A DNA stretch of 64,000 bases from assembly GCA_028554795.2 (NCBI GenBank), contig CM068824.1, forward strand, positions 158,608,289 to 158,672,288. The letters are read 5' to 3'. This stretch comes from Sinohyriopsis cumingii. Taxonomy: Eukaryota > Mollusca > Bivalvia > Unionida > Unionidae. Within the stretch, counting starts at the first letter, position 1. Each line of letters starts with the position of its first letter. Under the pieces are notes generated by a model that saw only the letters and a program-made list of their open reading frames with translations, did no database searches and was not told the origin of the DNA. Position numbers and translations under genes: made by a program. This document shows, in pieces, positions 54,651 through 63,924 of this stretch.

Positions 54651-56097
54651 TATTTACGGTAGATTTATCTACAGGAAGGAAAAAGCAGAAGTGACTGACG
54701 TCGATCTATCAAAGTTCGCAACCAAGAGCGATATTAACAATCTTCTATCGCTGTCAGAGGTGGATCCTGGTGAAGTTGCTGTTTTTCAAAATACCGAAGG
54801 GCGATTACAAACCAGCAATGTCAAAATAGCTGATATAATCAAGCGAGAAGAATATAATGATCATATCAGTCAATTTACTCGTCAATCAGAATTAGTGTTG
54901 AAATCTATAGCTGATATTACTGATCTATTAGCGGTATTGCCACTAAAGGCTAATATCGCGGATGTAGAAAAATCCGACAAAGAGCTATCAGCGGCGATAC
55001 TTCTAAAGGCCGATAAAGCATTACACGACGATCTTCAGGACAGAATGATAAAAAGATTTACCAAGCTAACTAACGATCTTAAAAAACTAGACGATACATC
55101 AAAAAATCTCAATAAAAAACTCGACGAGGATATAAAAAAATTCATCGAAACCTCCTCAACTACACACAGCGATCTCATCGAGAAAACAAAGAAAATAAAC
55201 GAAGATATCGCCCAAATCAACAGAGAGATTGAATCGGCACGTGCATTAATATTTCAAAAAGCCGATAGAACATCACATAACGATCTTACCGAGAAAACAA
55301 AGAAAACAAACGAAGATATCGCCCAAATCAACAGAGAGATTGAATCGGCACGCGCATTAATTTTTCAAAAAGCCGATAGAACATCACACAGCGATCTCAT
55401 CGAGAGAGTAAAATCCATCAACGAGGAAATTACCAAAATAAATACCGCGATGGGTCAGAGAGCAACAATCGACGATATCAACAAGGAAATTAATAAACTC
55501 AGCGAACTTGTTGTTCCCGAATTTACTAAGGGGTTTAACGCGATGCGTGAATCGACAGATGAGAAAACAAGAAAAATCGACGAGGATATTACTAAAATTA
55601 ACGATGAAATTAACGCGGTACGTGAATTAGCGCGTCAAAAGGTTGATACATCAGCGAACGATGGAAAAATTCAAGAAATCAACGCGAAACTTCTCGACGC
55701 AACTACAAAAATTAACGATATTAAAGAAGAAATATTACCGTTGGATATTCCAATATTAGCGCGTATTTCGGTACCTGATCAGTTTATAACAGCGAATATA
55801 TCCTGTAGTGTGACATTTGTTGTTAAAAGATTATCTCTCACTTGGACACCCGAGAATGATTCTTTTAACTTTACCGCGCCATTTCCGGGTATATATCGAG
55901 TTTATGTTATATCCAGGATAAAATTCAATGTAAATTCGAATTATGAAATTCATGAATATTATCCTGGATTTTTCATTATTTCGTTAAATGAAGGTACCAT
56001 CGCAAATTTCACACTAAAACCACCAGATAGAACCACCATGGGACCAGTGCAATATTTTGTAATATTCGAATATTTATACCTGATAGACTACAATTAG
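54643..56097 (+). CDS. Fibre-like protein: coiled-coil repeat shaft and C1q-like head (copy B)
   Basis: 484 residues, intact. A conserved N-terminus (MVDIYGRF...) possibly anchors to the capsid. A coiled-coil shaft (about 60-360) has two to three units of 37 residues with EKTKKxNEDIAQINREIE, against about six units in copy A. The C-terminal 110 residues are beta-rich with FNFTAPFPGIYRVYV, like the C1q/TNF fold. Such trimeric heads bind receptors in fibres of adenovirus-like viruses and phages; the receptor is unknown. Confidence 0.77.
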   Translation: MVDIYGRFIYRKEKAEVTDVDLSKFATKSDINNLLSLSEVDPGEVAVFQNTEGRLQTSNVKIADIIKREEYNDHISQFTRQSELVLKSIADITDLLAVLPLKANIADVEKSDKELSAAILLKADKALHDDLQDRMIKRFTKLTNDLKKLDDTSKNLNKKLDEDIKKFIETSSTTHSDLIEKTKKINEDIAQINREIESARALIFQKADRTSHNDLTEKTKKTNEDIAQINREIESARALIFQKADRTSHSDLIERVKSINEEITKINTAMGQRATIDDINKEINKLSELVVPEFTKGFNAMRESTDEKTRKIDEDITKINDEINAVRELARQKVDTSANDGKIQEINAKLLDATTKINDIKEEILPLDIPILARISVPDQFITANISCSVTFVVKRLSLTWTPENDSFNFTAPFPGIYRVYVISRIKFNVNSNYEIHEYYPGFFIISLNEGTIANFTLKPPDRTTMGPVQYFVIFEYLYLIDYN

Positions 56098-56117
56098 TCA
56101 GGTAAATTAACTAATAA

Positions 56118-56635
56118 ATGACGCATCTGACTACCGTTACAATCAGGCGCGATCATGGCAGGATTCGCTAAAAAAACTCCTCGACGAATATCAAACAAAA
56201 ATAAAAAAATACCAGCGTAGATTAGTTACCATTGACGTTGCTGTGTACGCGGTATCTGCGGTAGTCGCCGGCGCGGGAATAATTTTATCCGCGGTAACAA
56301 CAATCGCACCAATCGTTGCAACGATAATAATCACGTCAACAACGACAATCGCTGGTGTTCTCAATATCGTAGCGAAAAAAATCTCCTCGTGCACGAGTGA
56401 GAAATTATCGTTGTACAAAAACAAACTAACCAAGATCAACGACGCGTATTCGAAATTATCATCGCTGCTTTCGGAGAGTCTCAACGACGGCGTTATCTCC
56501 GATCTAGAATTTTCGGTAATGATCGGTATTTACTCGGAGATTGAACAAATGAATATTAATAATGTCCGAGCTAGCTCAGATCGTGACAAACACGACACCG
56601 CCGACAACAACGTTAATATCGTTAAGCTCAACTAA
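56118..56635 (+). pseudogene. Membrane protein with hydrophobic hairpin, one-base deletion at the start (copy B)
   Basis: The homologue of the 176-residue protein of copy A is open from 56111 to 56635, but its ATG (56118-56120) is out of frame because one base is missing just after it. No other in-frame ATG precedes the hydrophobic region. The hydrophobic segment and helical tail are conserved. It is the only clear lesion in copy B and could be a real mutation or a sequencing error. Confidence 0.65.
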
Positions 56636-58094
56636 GCCAGAATTTAGCATCAATTTTCCAACACCAATCAGCGTCAAAGAAATTGCGTTAACACAATTGC
56701 GTGTCTACAACAGTTGGCCTAATGTTAGATCGACGTCATTCGGTAAATTATTGTCAAATAATTCACTTGTTTTTGCCAACAAAAACAAATCCGATGGAAC
56801 ACCTGATTGGATACATGTTGGTATACCAACAGGCAGTTACGAAATTGATCAGCTGGATAAGGAATTTACCACCAGAATATCAAATATAACCGGCGATGCT
56901 ACTCCGGGAATAAAAATATCTGCGCACGAACCAACGCTATCATCGATGATAGAAGTGAAATCACCATATATGGTAGATATTTACCAATCATCGATTAGGA
57001 CCATATTAGGTTGGCCTGAAATTCCTCCTGCGGAAACATCGGATGATACAACTCCCGGGTTTACCTCGTTGGATTTACCAAGTACATTAGAACCAAAAAA
57101 ATCCGACTTTACCACGGACGAGGTATCGTATGAAGTTCTCTCATATCACTTGGATCGAGTCAGTGCAGCTATTGATTTCATTAATCAACATAAATCCGGC
57201 AAAATAATAATCGTCTTTACTTCCGTTAATGAGGAATCGATAACATTTATTTCCGTCCCCTCCACACCCTCGGATACACAAATCGTCTATATCGGTGCAA
57301 ATAAGCACCCGACCATAATATACGGCGATTATATAAAAAAAACTATCGACGAATTTAACGCGGAACATAAAATGTATCTATCTCACGTGAGAACATTATT
57401 CAACGAATGTATCTCAGATAAATCAATTTCATGTGAATTAATTTCCAAATATGTGAAATATTTAAATGGACTCGCGAACGATCTTGAATATTATCACGGT
57501 ATGTTCATTAGGGCTATCATCAACGATATATCAGCTGGGTTTAATTTCTACGGCCACACATTGATCAAAAATTCAGGAAATAAGAAAAAATTCATGGAAT
57601 TACATAAATTAACCACGGAGACACTACCAAATTTCAAATTTCCCGGTTATGACATTGATAAACTAAGAAAATCCGTCACTGATACCATCGATGAGTTATT
57701 TCCGAAATTACATGCCGCGTGGGCAGAGAAAAAACAATTAGCGCTGTTTCTCAGACACGATAATGATCCGACCAAAGGCGGGCGGCATATCTCGCCAGGT
57801 ATCGTTAATATAACGGAAGTTATCGCGATTTATCTTCACGCGGATGTTGTCGAGGGCAGCTACAATGTTGATTCATCAGAGTCAAATCAAGCACAACAGG
57901 GATTTATCTTGTATTCGTTTTCACCTAGCGCCTCTCCTGGTTATTTGATAATAAAAGAGCCAGTGAATCCATTTTACCTGCGATGTCATAATCGATTATT
58001 GTCAAGGATAAATTTCAAACTGACGGATCAGAAAGGAAATTTGCTTGATATACGCGGGGAAACTGTTAGTATCAATCTGCTGGTGAAATCGTAA
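56562..58094 (+). CDS. Penton-like minor capsid protein with long central insertion (copy B)
   Basis: 510 residues, intact. The N-terminal strand block (INFPTPISVKEIALTQLRVYNSWPN in outline) and the C-terminal block (NPFYLRCHNRLLSRINFKL, DQKGNLLDIRGE) correspond to the two ends of the Polinton penton jelly roll. Between them, residues about 150-400 include a helical segment (YIKKTIDEFNAEHKMYL, HGMFIRAIINDIS) absent from the penton of element C. The start lies inside the membrane-protein gene (74-base overlap). Confidence 0.78.
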   Translation: MSELAQIVTNTTPPTTTLISLSSTKPEFSINFPTPISVKEIALTQLRVYNSWPNVRSTSFGKLLSNNSLVFANKNKSDGTPDWIHVGIPTGSYEIDQLDKEFTTRISNITGDATPGIKISAHEPTLSSMIEVKSPYMVDIYQSSIRTILGWPEIPPAETSDDTTPGFTSLDLPSTLEPKKSDFTTDEVSYEVLSYHLDRVSAAIDFINQHKSGKIIIVFTSVNEESITFISVPSTPSDTQIVYIGANKHPTIIYGDYIKKTIDEFNAEHKMYLSHVRTLFNECISDKSISCELISKYVKYLNGLANDLEYYHGMFIRAIINDISAGFNFYGHTLIKNSGNKKKFMELHKLTTETLPNFKFPGYDIDKLRKSVTDTIDELFPKLHAAWAEKKQLALFLRHDNDPTKGGRHISPGIVNITEVIAIYLHADVVEGSYNVDSSESNQAQQGFILYSFSPSASPGYLIIKEPVNPFYLRCHNRLLSRINFKLTDQKGNLLDIRGETVSINLLVKS

Positions 58095-58199
58095 ATCCGT
58101 CCTCCAGGGAAAACAGGCCAAAAAAAATAAATAAAATCCAGGGAATTTTTTTAAAATTGGAAGATTTTTTTAATTTTTGTTTTTTTTTGTGGAATTTCT
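58095..58199. terminator. Short convergent intergenic region (copy B)
   Basis: About 105 T- and A-rich bases between convergent genes, with several T-runs. It lacks the 51-bp repeats found at the same place in copy A. Confidence 0.4.
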
Positions 58200-58571
58200 T
58201 CAGGAAGATATTTCCTTGGCCTTGCTCTCATCGACAAGCTTTTTCAACTGTCTGATGCGTGAACTTGTAATTTTTCTTGATTCATATTCGTCGGATAAAA
58301 TCAATCTAGCTTTTTCCACTAGCGTAGATAATTTAACAAAATCCTCAATTTGATCATCGCTGACTGTTGCAAGCGATTGATACATCGCGATTTGGATCTT
58401 TTTTATTAATTTGTATTCGGATGGTAGCGTGTATTTGTATTCGAGTTTTCCTTGAATGATTGTTTCGAATTCGGATCGGATTTTACTCGTGTCCAACTCT
58501 GATGGAAGATTTATTTTTTTCTTCAGGTCATCGATAGCTTCGATGATGTTATTTATAGTTTGTTCTTCCAT
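58200..58571 (-). CDS. Conserved small charged protein of unknown function (copy B)
   Basis: 123 residues, homologous to 24064-24438 of copy A. It is helical and charged, with the best conserved block IQIAMYQSLATVSDDQIE and a C-terminal coiled-coil-like SSRIRQLKKLVDES. Function not recognised. Conservation with the frame kept in both copies supports a real gene. Confidence 0.75.
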   Translation of the reverse strand: MEEQTINNIIEAIDDLKKKINLPSELDTSKIRSEFETIIQGKLEYKYTLPSEYKLIKKIQIAMYQSLATVSDDQIEDFVKLSTLVEKARLILSDEYESRKITSSRIRQLKKLVDESKAKEISS

Positions 58572-58596
58572 ATTATATTAATTTTGTAATATTCAA

Positions 58597-59172
58597 TTAT
58601 TCTTCGTCGCTTTCCGAATCGAATATTATTGGTATATAAGAAAATTTGATCCAAGTGCCGAGATTGTAGGAAAATGTCGCATTGATTTTTCCTTCTGCCG
58701 CGAATTTCACCGAGCGTGAATTAATTTCATAATATTTCGCAGCTGCAGTCATCGATTCGAATATCATCTCCTCGCCCGTTTCCTGATTTATCGATTTGAC
58801 CGCCCTGGCATATTTCGGATGTTTGCCAGTATTACCATATATACAATTTTCACTCGGAGTTACCGCGCGTAGATTGGATAGTTTATTATTGAGTTTGTTT
58901 CCGTCGATATGGTCAATGACCAAATTATTCTTGATGAGTCCGCGGAAACACTCGAATACAAACCGATGAAGGGCGTAATTTGTGGATCTTCTCTTTCCAC
59001 CATTACTGAAGTTACATATCAAATAACCCGAATTGCCAACTCTACCAACATGTTTCTTCGTTCTGATATGTCTGACGGTACCATCGGATGATGCCTCGTA
59101 ACCCTCGATCGTAGGATGAGATCTATACTCGTGTGTGATTTTCATTGCAGGAATCGTCGATTTCATTTCCAT
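58597..59172 (-). CDS. HNH endonuclease with NUMOD-type domains (copy B)
   Basis: 191 residues from the ATG at 59172. Domain order is as in copy A: NUMOD4-like GYEASSDGTVRHI, HNH core HRFVFECF...VIDHIDGNKLNN...LRAVTPSEN, and NUMOD1-like SMTAAAKYYEI. The first 51 bases overlap the end of the Cys-rich gene. The C-terminal helix-turn-helix differs more from copy A than the core does, so target specificity may differ. Confidence 0.85.
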   Translation of the reverse strand: MEMKSTIPAMKITHEYRSHPTIEGYEASSDGTVRHIRTKKHVGRVGNSGYLICNFSNGGKRRSTNYALHRFVFECFRGLIKNNLVIDHIDGNKLNNKLSNLRAVTPSENCIYGNTGKHPKYARAVKSINQETGEEMIFESMTAAAKYYEINSRSVKFAAEGKINATFSYNLGTWIKFSYIPIIFDSESDEE

Positions 59173-59473
59173 ATACAATATTCCATTTGTTTAAATCATA
59201 ATTTGCCTTGAATCGATTAATATAATCTTCTTCGCATGTTATCACCGAGGAAGATTTCTTTTTGTAATATCTGAGCAATTCCCGATAATTTTTCCCTCCA
59301 CAGGATAAACACAATCGAGTCTTTCCTCGCGTGCCAACTTGACAAACTAAACACCGCTGTGGTCCTTTACTGCCTCGTCGAATCGCATATATGTGAGCAC
59401 CACAATAATCGCCTCTGCAGGATTTGTCGCATGATTTTGTTGATCCGATTGGTATCCACGAACATTTATTCAT
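59123..59473 (-). CDS. Cysteine-rich zinc-binding protein (copy B)
   Basis: 116 residues, intact. Cys/His clusters CDKSCRGDYCGAH (about 14-26), CLVC (about 41-44) and CLSCG (about 54-58) could bind two zinc ions. A basic Tyr/Lys-rich segment and an acidic tail follow. I recognise no family. It is divergent from the polymerase-helicase gene over 31 bases and overlaps the HNH gene. The tail beyond KANYDL is longer than in copy A. Confidence 0.72.
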   Translation of the reverse strand: MNKCSWIPIGSTKSCDKSCRGDYCGAHIYAIRRGSKGPQRCLVCQVGTRGKTRLCLSCGGKNYRELLRYYKKKSSSVITCEEDYINRFKANYDLNKWNIVYGNEIDDSCNENHTRV

Positions 59474-59504
59474 TATAATTTAGATATTTGTCTAAAATAT
59501 AATA

Positions 59505-62477
59505 ATGGACGTATTTGATCTTGATGAGGCAGAATATATCATTCCTGAGGTCGATCGCGCCAAGAGAGAATTCCTTGATGATGGAGCGATTCACACTTGG
59601 TCGACATGGAAAACTAACTCCGTTGATGCCACGATGAACCTAGAGCGGGCCAAGAAGATAATCGAGCACATAAAATTCGAACACAAGGAAGAGCGATTTA
59701 TCTTTGGGATAAAATTCATCGCACAAATGCCTGACGACACTTGGATTATTCGCGATAAACGAGATCCAATACGTGGCGGTAAGAAAAACGTCGTTCTTGA
59801 TAAAAATTCGAAGCCAGGATTATTATTGGGAATTGACGGTCCTTATTATGCTAGGGCATATCCATCTAGCGCTGTTGTTTATGGAATTTATCGGTTGAAT
59901 AATAATCCGGATGTGAAAAATCTACCCGCGATGAAAGAATCTCCGATGATAAATTGCGTGGCTGAGCGCGTTATCGAGCACATGAAAAATGCTCGTCGCG
60001 GATCTGGCCTGACTCAGTTGAGGTTGGATAAAATTAATTCATGGGCAAAGACGGTTGTTGATGGCGCGTCGATTGACGATGTTGCTGTGTTGAGCAAGAA
60101 ACTTAAATTTCCTATCACGGTGAAAACACTATCGGGAGAAATATTATATTCGTCGCCATATAGATCTCGAGGAGTACCAATCGAGATTGTTGATCATAAT
60201 TCACATGCGTGGTCGCAGTCGGTAATGATATTCCCGCGAGATCGGGTTGTTAAATTTTATCCTGTTGATGATGCAAAAGACAATTCCGATGCCATGTTCC
60301 GATATATCAAAATATTAGCCGCGTCTGATCCAATATCGGTTTGGTTATTCTCGAGCGAAGAAAAGTATGATCAGTTTATCTTGCCTCGAGGAGATATTTA
60401 CCGAGATGAAAAATTGCATGAATCTATGAAAAATATCGCGGTGAAATATTCGTCAAATCCTGATCAATTACTGACAAATTGTTTTACGGTTCCGTCTGTT
60501 GCCGCTCACGCTGCCAGAGAGAGAAATTCGTGGAAACCTACAAGGAACGAATACCTCGCTGATATTCAACTTAGCTGTATCGAATACGGCCATGGCGGAT
60601 TGTGGAATACCAAATATTATTTCGAAGACATGATATCCGTTGATATGAGCGCGTGCTATCCTGGAAGTTTCCTCGGATATGGCGATTGTGCGGATTATTT
60701 TGCTAAATTTGGTCATCCCACCAACGAAATGACAAGGGTAACAATTAACGGACCGTTACCTGATTTTGTCATGACCGGATTCGCTTGTGTCACTTCATTC
60801 GAGTTTGCTGAAAATTTACATAAAATTTGCTATATTTGGTTCGGTCGGCATTTCTCTCAACGCAGATGGGTTCCTATAGTGTTGTTGAGGTATATGCTGG
60901 ATTCGTCAATGTTAATATCGTTGACGGTTAGCGAGGCGATTATATCATACAGGAAACAAACTGAAGTGTGGTTACCTACGGACTGTGAAAACGCGAAAGA
61001 TATCGGAAGAAAAATAATTGGCAAATTTACTCAAGGAGGATCCGTTGATCATAAACACCGACACGCTAGATTGTTTATCAATGATGTCGAGATGGATTTT
61101 ATTATTGCCGATACGGTATCGCGAGGAATATTCTGCAACAGAGAAAATATTATCATTGACGGAGAAAAATTGGGTACCGTAATTAGCTATCTCGATGGAG
61201 AATCAGCGCAGTATACACATTTGAGGTCTTCGATGCTCGCTTATGTGAGTATAAATTTACTGTCGATGATAAATAAATTTTCTGATATCGCGGTAAGGGT
61301 CGCAACGGACTCGTTTTATATCGATAAGAAATATCAGTATAGGCTGGAGAATTTAATCTCCGATGGCTCCTGGGGCACTTGGAGGATAAAAAACGAAGAT
61401 ATCTTAGATTACTGTGAGGACGCCGATGTCGAAGATTGCGATAAATTTCATCGAGATAAATGCGAGGAAATATCGACGGCTGCATCCGCATTTGACCCGA
61501 TTTCGCGTAGTAAATTCGTTTACCTAAATGGTCCTGGCGGTAGCGGTAAAACAACACGAGCGATAAATTTATTTGCGAAATCTGATATGATCGTGTTGAC
61601 TCCAACTCACAGATTAGCGCGAGAAATAAGGCAACGCGGCGTTGATTCTGGTACTTATCATAGTTATTTCAAATACAGCGGCGGATTGTGGGATTCGGCT
61701 CGTATGGGAAATAAATATATCAACAGGATCATAATATTTGATGAAATTTGCACAGTAAATTTAGTTGTATTAAAATCGTTCCTAACCTGGCTGGAGGAGA
61801 AAAATACAGCCGTGATAATGTGCGGCGATCATGGCCAGCCTGATCCGATTGATGGTGAATCTCCTCACGAATGGCTCAGGAACTTTGTTGACTATTATGA
61901 GGAAATCGACGCTGATTATAGATCCGATGATATTTTACTGACTGAATTTAAGAAAATAATTCGATTACAACCGAATAAAATTCAATGCGATGTGATGAGA
62001 AGAATAATCGACGAGACTCCGATGGATATTTTTCTAAATTTGTGGCGTCCCGATCATCTGATTGTTGCTAGTAGGAAAATTGTTCGTGATGTTATTCAGG
62101 AAATGTTATTTAAGCTGCATTGCGAGAAATTTCCAACATTGCAGGTGCCGTTGTGTTACAGGCCCGCTGATACCAGAAAACAAAATATCAGTGTTACTTT
62201 ACCCTGCGGAGAGGAAAAGATCTTAGTCTTGAATGATATTATTCTCGTTGATATTAATCTTGTCAATGACGCGATAAACGCAGAAAGATCGCCATGGAAA
62301 CTAGGCTACGCAACAACGATACATTCATCGCAGGGATTAACCGTGGATGGCCAAGTTTGGATCGTCGATGATAGAATTTCCTGGTCAAATTTAGTTTATT
62401 TAGCCGTGTCGAGAGTAAGAAAATTATCTCAGTTAGGTAGAATTCGGTTTCACATTAATGACGCTGGCGGTAGTTGA
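59505..62477 (+). CDS. DNA polymerase B-like / superfamily 1 helicase fusion protein (copy B)
   Basis: 990 residues, intact and close to copy A throughout. PolB-like motif A VDMSACYPG (about 376-384) and motif C variant RVATDSFYI (about 598-606) are both conserved, as are SF1 helicase motifs GPGGSGKT, FDEICT, CGDHGQP, TIHSSQG and LAVSR. The two-residue length difference from A includes the loss of one Ser near 613. It converges on the integrase with a 28-base overlap. Conservation of both halves in both copies argues that the fusion is functional and not an annotation artefact. Confidence 0.86.
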   Translation: MDVFDLDEAEYIIPEVDRAKREFLDDGAIHTWSTWKTNSVDATMNLERAKKIIEHIKFEHKEERFIFGIKFIAQMPDDTWIIRDKRDPIRGGKKNVVLDKNSKPGLLLGIDGPYYARAYPSSAVVYGIYRLNNNPDVKNLPAMKESPMINCVAERVIEHMKNARRGSGLTQLRLDKINSWAKTVVDGASIDDVAVLSKKLKFPITVKTLSGEILYSSPYRSRGVPIEIVDHNSHAWSQSVMIFPRDRVVKFYPVDDAKDNSDAMFRYIKILAASDPISVWLFSSEEKYDQFILPRGDIYRDEKLHESMKNIAVKYSSNPDQLLTNCFTVPSVAAHAARERNSWKPTRNEYLADIQLSCIEYGHGGLWNTKYYFEDMISVDMSACYPGSFLGYGDCADYFAKFGHPTNEMTRVTINGPLPDFVMTGFACVTSFEFAENLHKICYIWFGRHFSQRRWVPIVLLRYMLDSSMLISLTVSEAIISYRKQTEVWLPTDCENAKDIGRKIIGKFTQGGSVDHKHRHARLFINDVEMDFIIADTVSRGIFCNRENIIIDGEKLGTVISYLDGESAQYTHLRSSMLAYVSINLLSMINKFSDIAVRVATDSFYIDKKYQYRLENLISDGSWGTWRIKNEDILDYCEDADVEDCDKFHRDKCEEISTAASAFDPISRSKFVYLNGPGGSGKTTRAINLFAKSDMIVLTPTHRLAREIRQRGVDSGTYHSYFKYSGGLWDSARMGNKYINRIIIFDEICTVNLVVLKSFLTWLEEKNTAVIMCGDHGQPDPIDGESPHEWLRNFVDYYEEIDADYRSDDILLTEFKKIIRLQPNKIQCDVMRRIIDETPMDIFLNLWRPDHLIVASRKIVRDVIQEMLFKLHCEKFPTLQVPLCYRPADTRKQNISVTLPCGEEKILVLNDIILVDINLVNDAINAERSPWKLGYATTIHSSQGLTVDGQVWIVDDRISWSNLVYLAVSRVRKLSQLGRIRFHINDAGGS

Positions 62478-63400
62478 GTATCTTTCGGTATTATTTGTAA
62501 TTCCTCCTTGGTAAATCCGCGTTGTGGCGCTAGCGAATCTAGGAAATAAATTGCCGGTCTCCCTGACGATCTTGTTACGGCAGATATTTTGTGTGTTGTA
62601 ACGCTCCAATTTGGATCAGTTGCTCTTTTTCTTCCTCCTTCGGCCTCGCCTTCTTTATATAAGTACCTGACCGTGACGCTACCTAATACAGGCGGAATTG
62701 TGGAATCTCGCTTTAGGGGTATATTTGTTTTTGTAATTGCAATTGCGGGTTTCATTGCTATTATTCGAGTTACTTCGTTATTTAGCGCGTTAATCACGTG
62801 AGGCAATCTTGTTACCCAATCATGAGATCGATTATCTTGAATAAATTCACGCGCGTATTGGTATCCGAATAATCGTTCTGCAAGAGTTTTGTTGAATCTC
62901 TCAACGATAGCTTGATTGTGATGAACACCTACAATACCGCGACGGATTTTAACATTATTCTTTTTCATCAGTGAAGTAACCGCGCCAAGAAATTCTCGAC
63001 CTGGATCAACCTGGAGAAGCTTCGGCCATGTTAATGGAGATCGTGAATAAATTTCGCTAAACGCCTTAGCGATCTCCGTTGCTGTTTTATTCGATAACGG
63101 CTCGGCTTCCTTGTATCTGCTAGCGATATCAACAACCGTCAACACATACTTGTATGTGACTCCGTCGACGGTATCGTAAGGAAGAAACATTAAATCAGCC
63201 TGATGGACTTCATTAGGGACGCTGACAGAGAAACTCGCATATGATATTTTCTTAGGTGGAGGAAGATAAATTTGCCAGACTGCCTGTTTCGATAGCCACG
63301 ATTCAGCAACGGATTGTTTTACTTTTGCTGCCTTGGCGAGTTTGGCTATTGCTGATTTTCCTCGCCAAAAACCTCGCGGAGAATAATATATTTGCTCCAT
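62450..63400 (-). CDS. Retrovirus-type DDE integrase (copy B)
   Basis: 316 residues, intact. The DDE triad lies in HQADLMF, VDPGREF and AIVERFNKTL at the same positions as copy A (69, 132, 167). No chromodomain. It begins two bases after the phospholipase stop codon, so the zinc ribbon, phospholipase and integrase genes form a tight three-gene block. Confidence 0.92.
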   Translation of the reverse strand: MEQIYYSPRGFWRGKSAIAKLAKAAKVKQSVAESWLSKQAVWQIYLPPPKKISYASFSVSVPNEVHQADLMFLPYDTVDGVTYKYVLTVVDIASRYKEAEPLSNKTATEIAKAFSEIYSRSPLTWPKLLQVDPGREFLGAVTSLMKKNNVKIRRGIVGVHHNQAIVERFNKTLAERLFGYQYAREFIQDNRSHDWVTRLPHVINALNNEVTRIIAMKPAIAITKTNIPLKRDSTIPPVLGSVTVRYLYKEGEAEGGRKRATDPNWSVTTHKISAVTRSSGRPAIYFLDSLAPQRGFTKEELQIIPKDTQLPPASLM

Positions 63401-63402
63401 TA

Positions 63403-63738
63403 TTATTTACCAGCGCCGAGTACTAATTTACCTTTCATTGCGCCTTTTATCAACCAAGTTGCCAATTTTTCTTTGAAACTTTTGTCAGGAATCGCGTTTA
63501 GTGCGTGAATTAGCCTAATATCAGCGAGATGTCTTTGTTGTAAATCCCCGCTGCGATACGCAAGATCATGATAGTAACACGCGTTATCGATGGCGTTTAC
63601 TGGATCTTCGTCGGGATTTGGTTGATTATTATCGTTGAGTCTTATATCGAGCCTCGTACCAGGTCCGCAGTAATTGTATCCTGGCAGATGCTTCTCTCCG
63701 GGATATTTCGCCCAGGGCAGCCCAGGTAGATTTTTCAT
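63403..63738 (-). CDS. Parvovirus-type phospholipase A2 (copy B)
   Basis: 111 residues with YCGPGT (23-28) and ACYYHDLAY (H57, D58), identical at every catalytic position to copy A. Differences are in the exposed DDNDQPKQ-type loop. It overlaps the zinc-ribbon gene by four bases (ATGA). Confidence 0.88.
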   Translation of the reverse strand: MKNLPGLPWAKYPGEKHLPGYNYCGPGTRLDIRLNDNNQPNPDEDPVNAIDNACYYHDLAYRSGDLQQRHLADIRLIHALNAIPDKSFKEKLATWLIKGAMKGKLVLGAGK

Positions 63739-63911
63739 GGAGGCGGTAATGTCTCCTCCGGTTCTTCTATTTTTTTTTTTACAAATTTGAATTTGCGTGT
63801 ATTACAAACTTCGCATTCTCCTGCAATTGCGTTCCTGTTATTGCGTGTGACGATTTCGGTTGGATTTATCGTAGCTGTGCGCGTGCGACACTTAACACAA
63901 TATAGATCCAT
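63735..63911 (-). CDS. Small zinc-ribbon protein, DUF5679-like (copy B)
   Basis: 58 residues from the ATG at 63911, with CVKC and CEVC pairs. The spacing to the divergent ATPase ATG is 13 bases, the same as in copy A, which supports both start codons. Confidence 0.75.
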   Translation of the reverse strand: MDLYCVKCRTRTATINPTEIVTRNNRNAIAGECEVCNTRKFKFVKKKIEEPEETLPPP

Positions 63912-63924
63912 GTATTCTAGTAAC

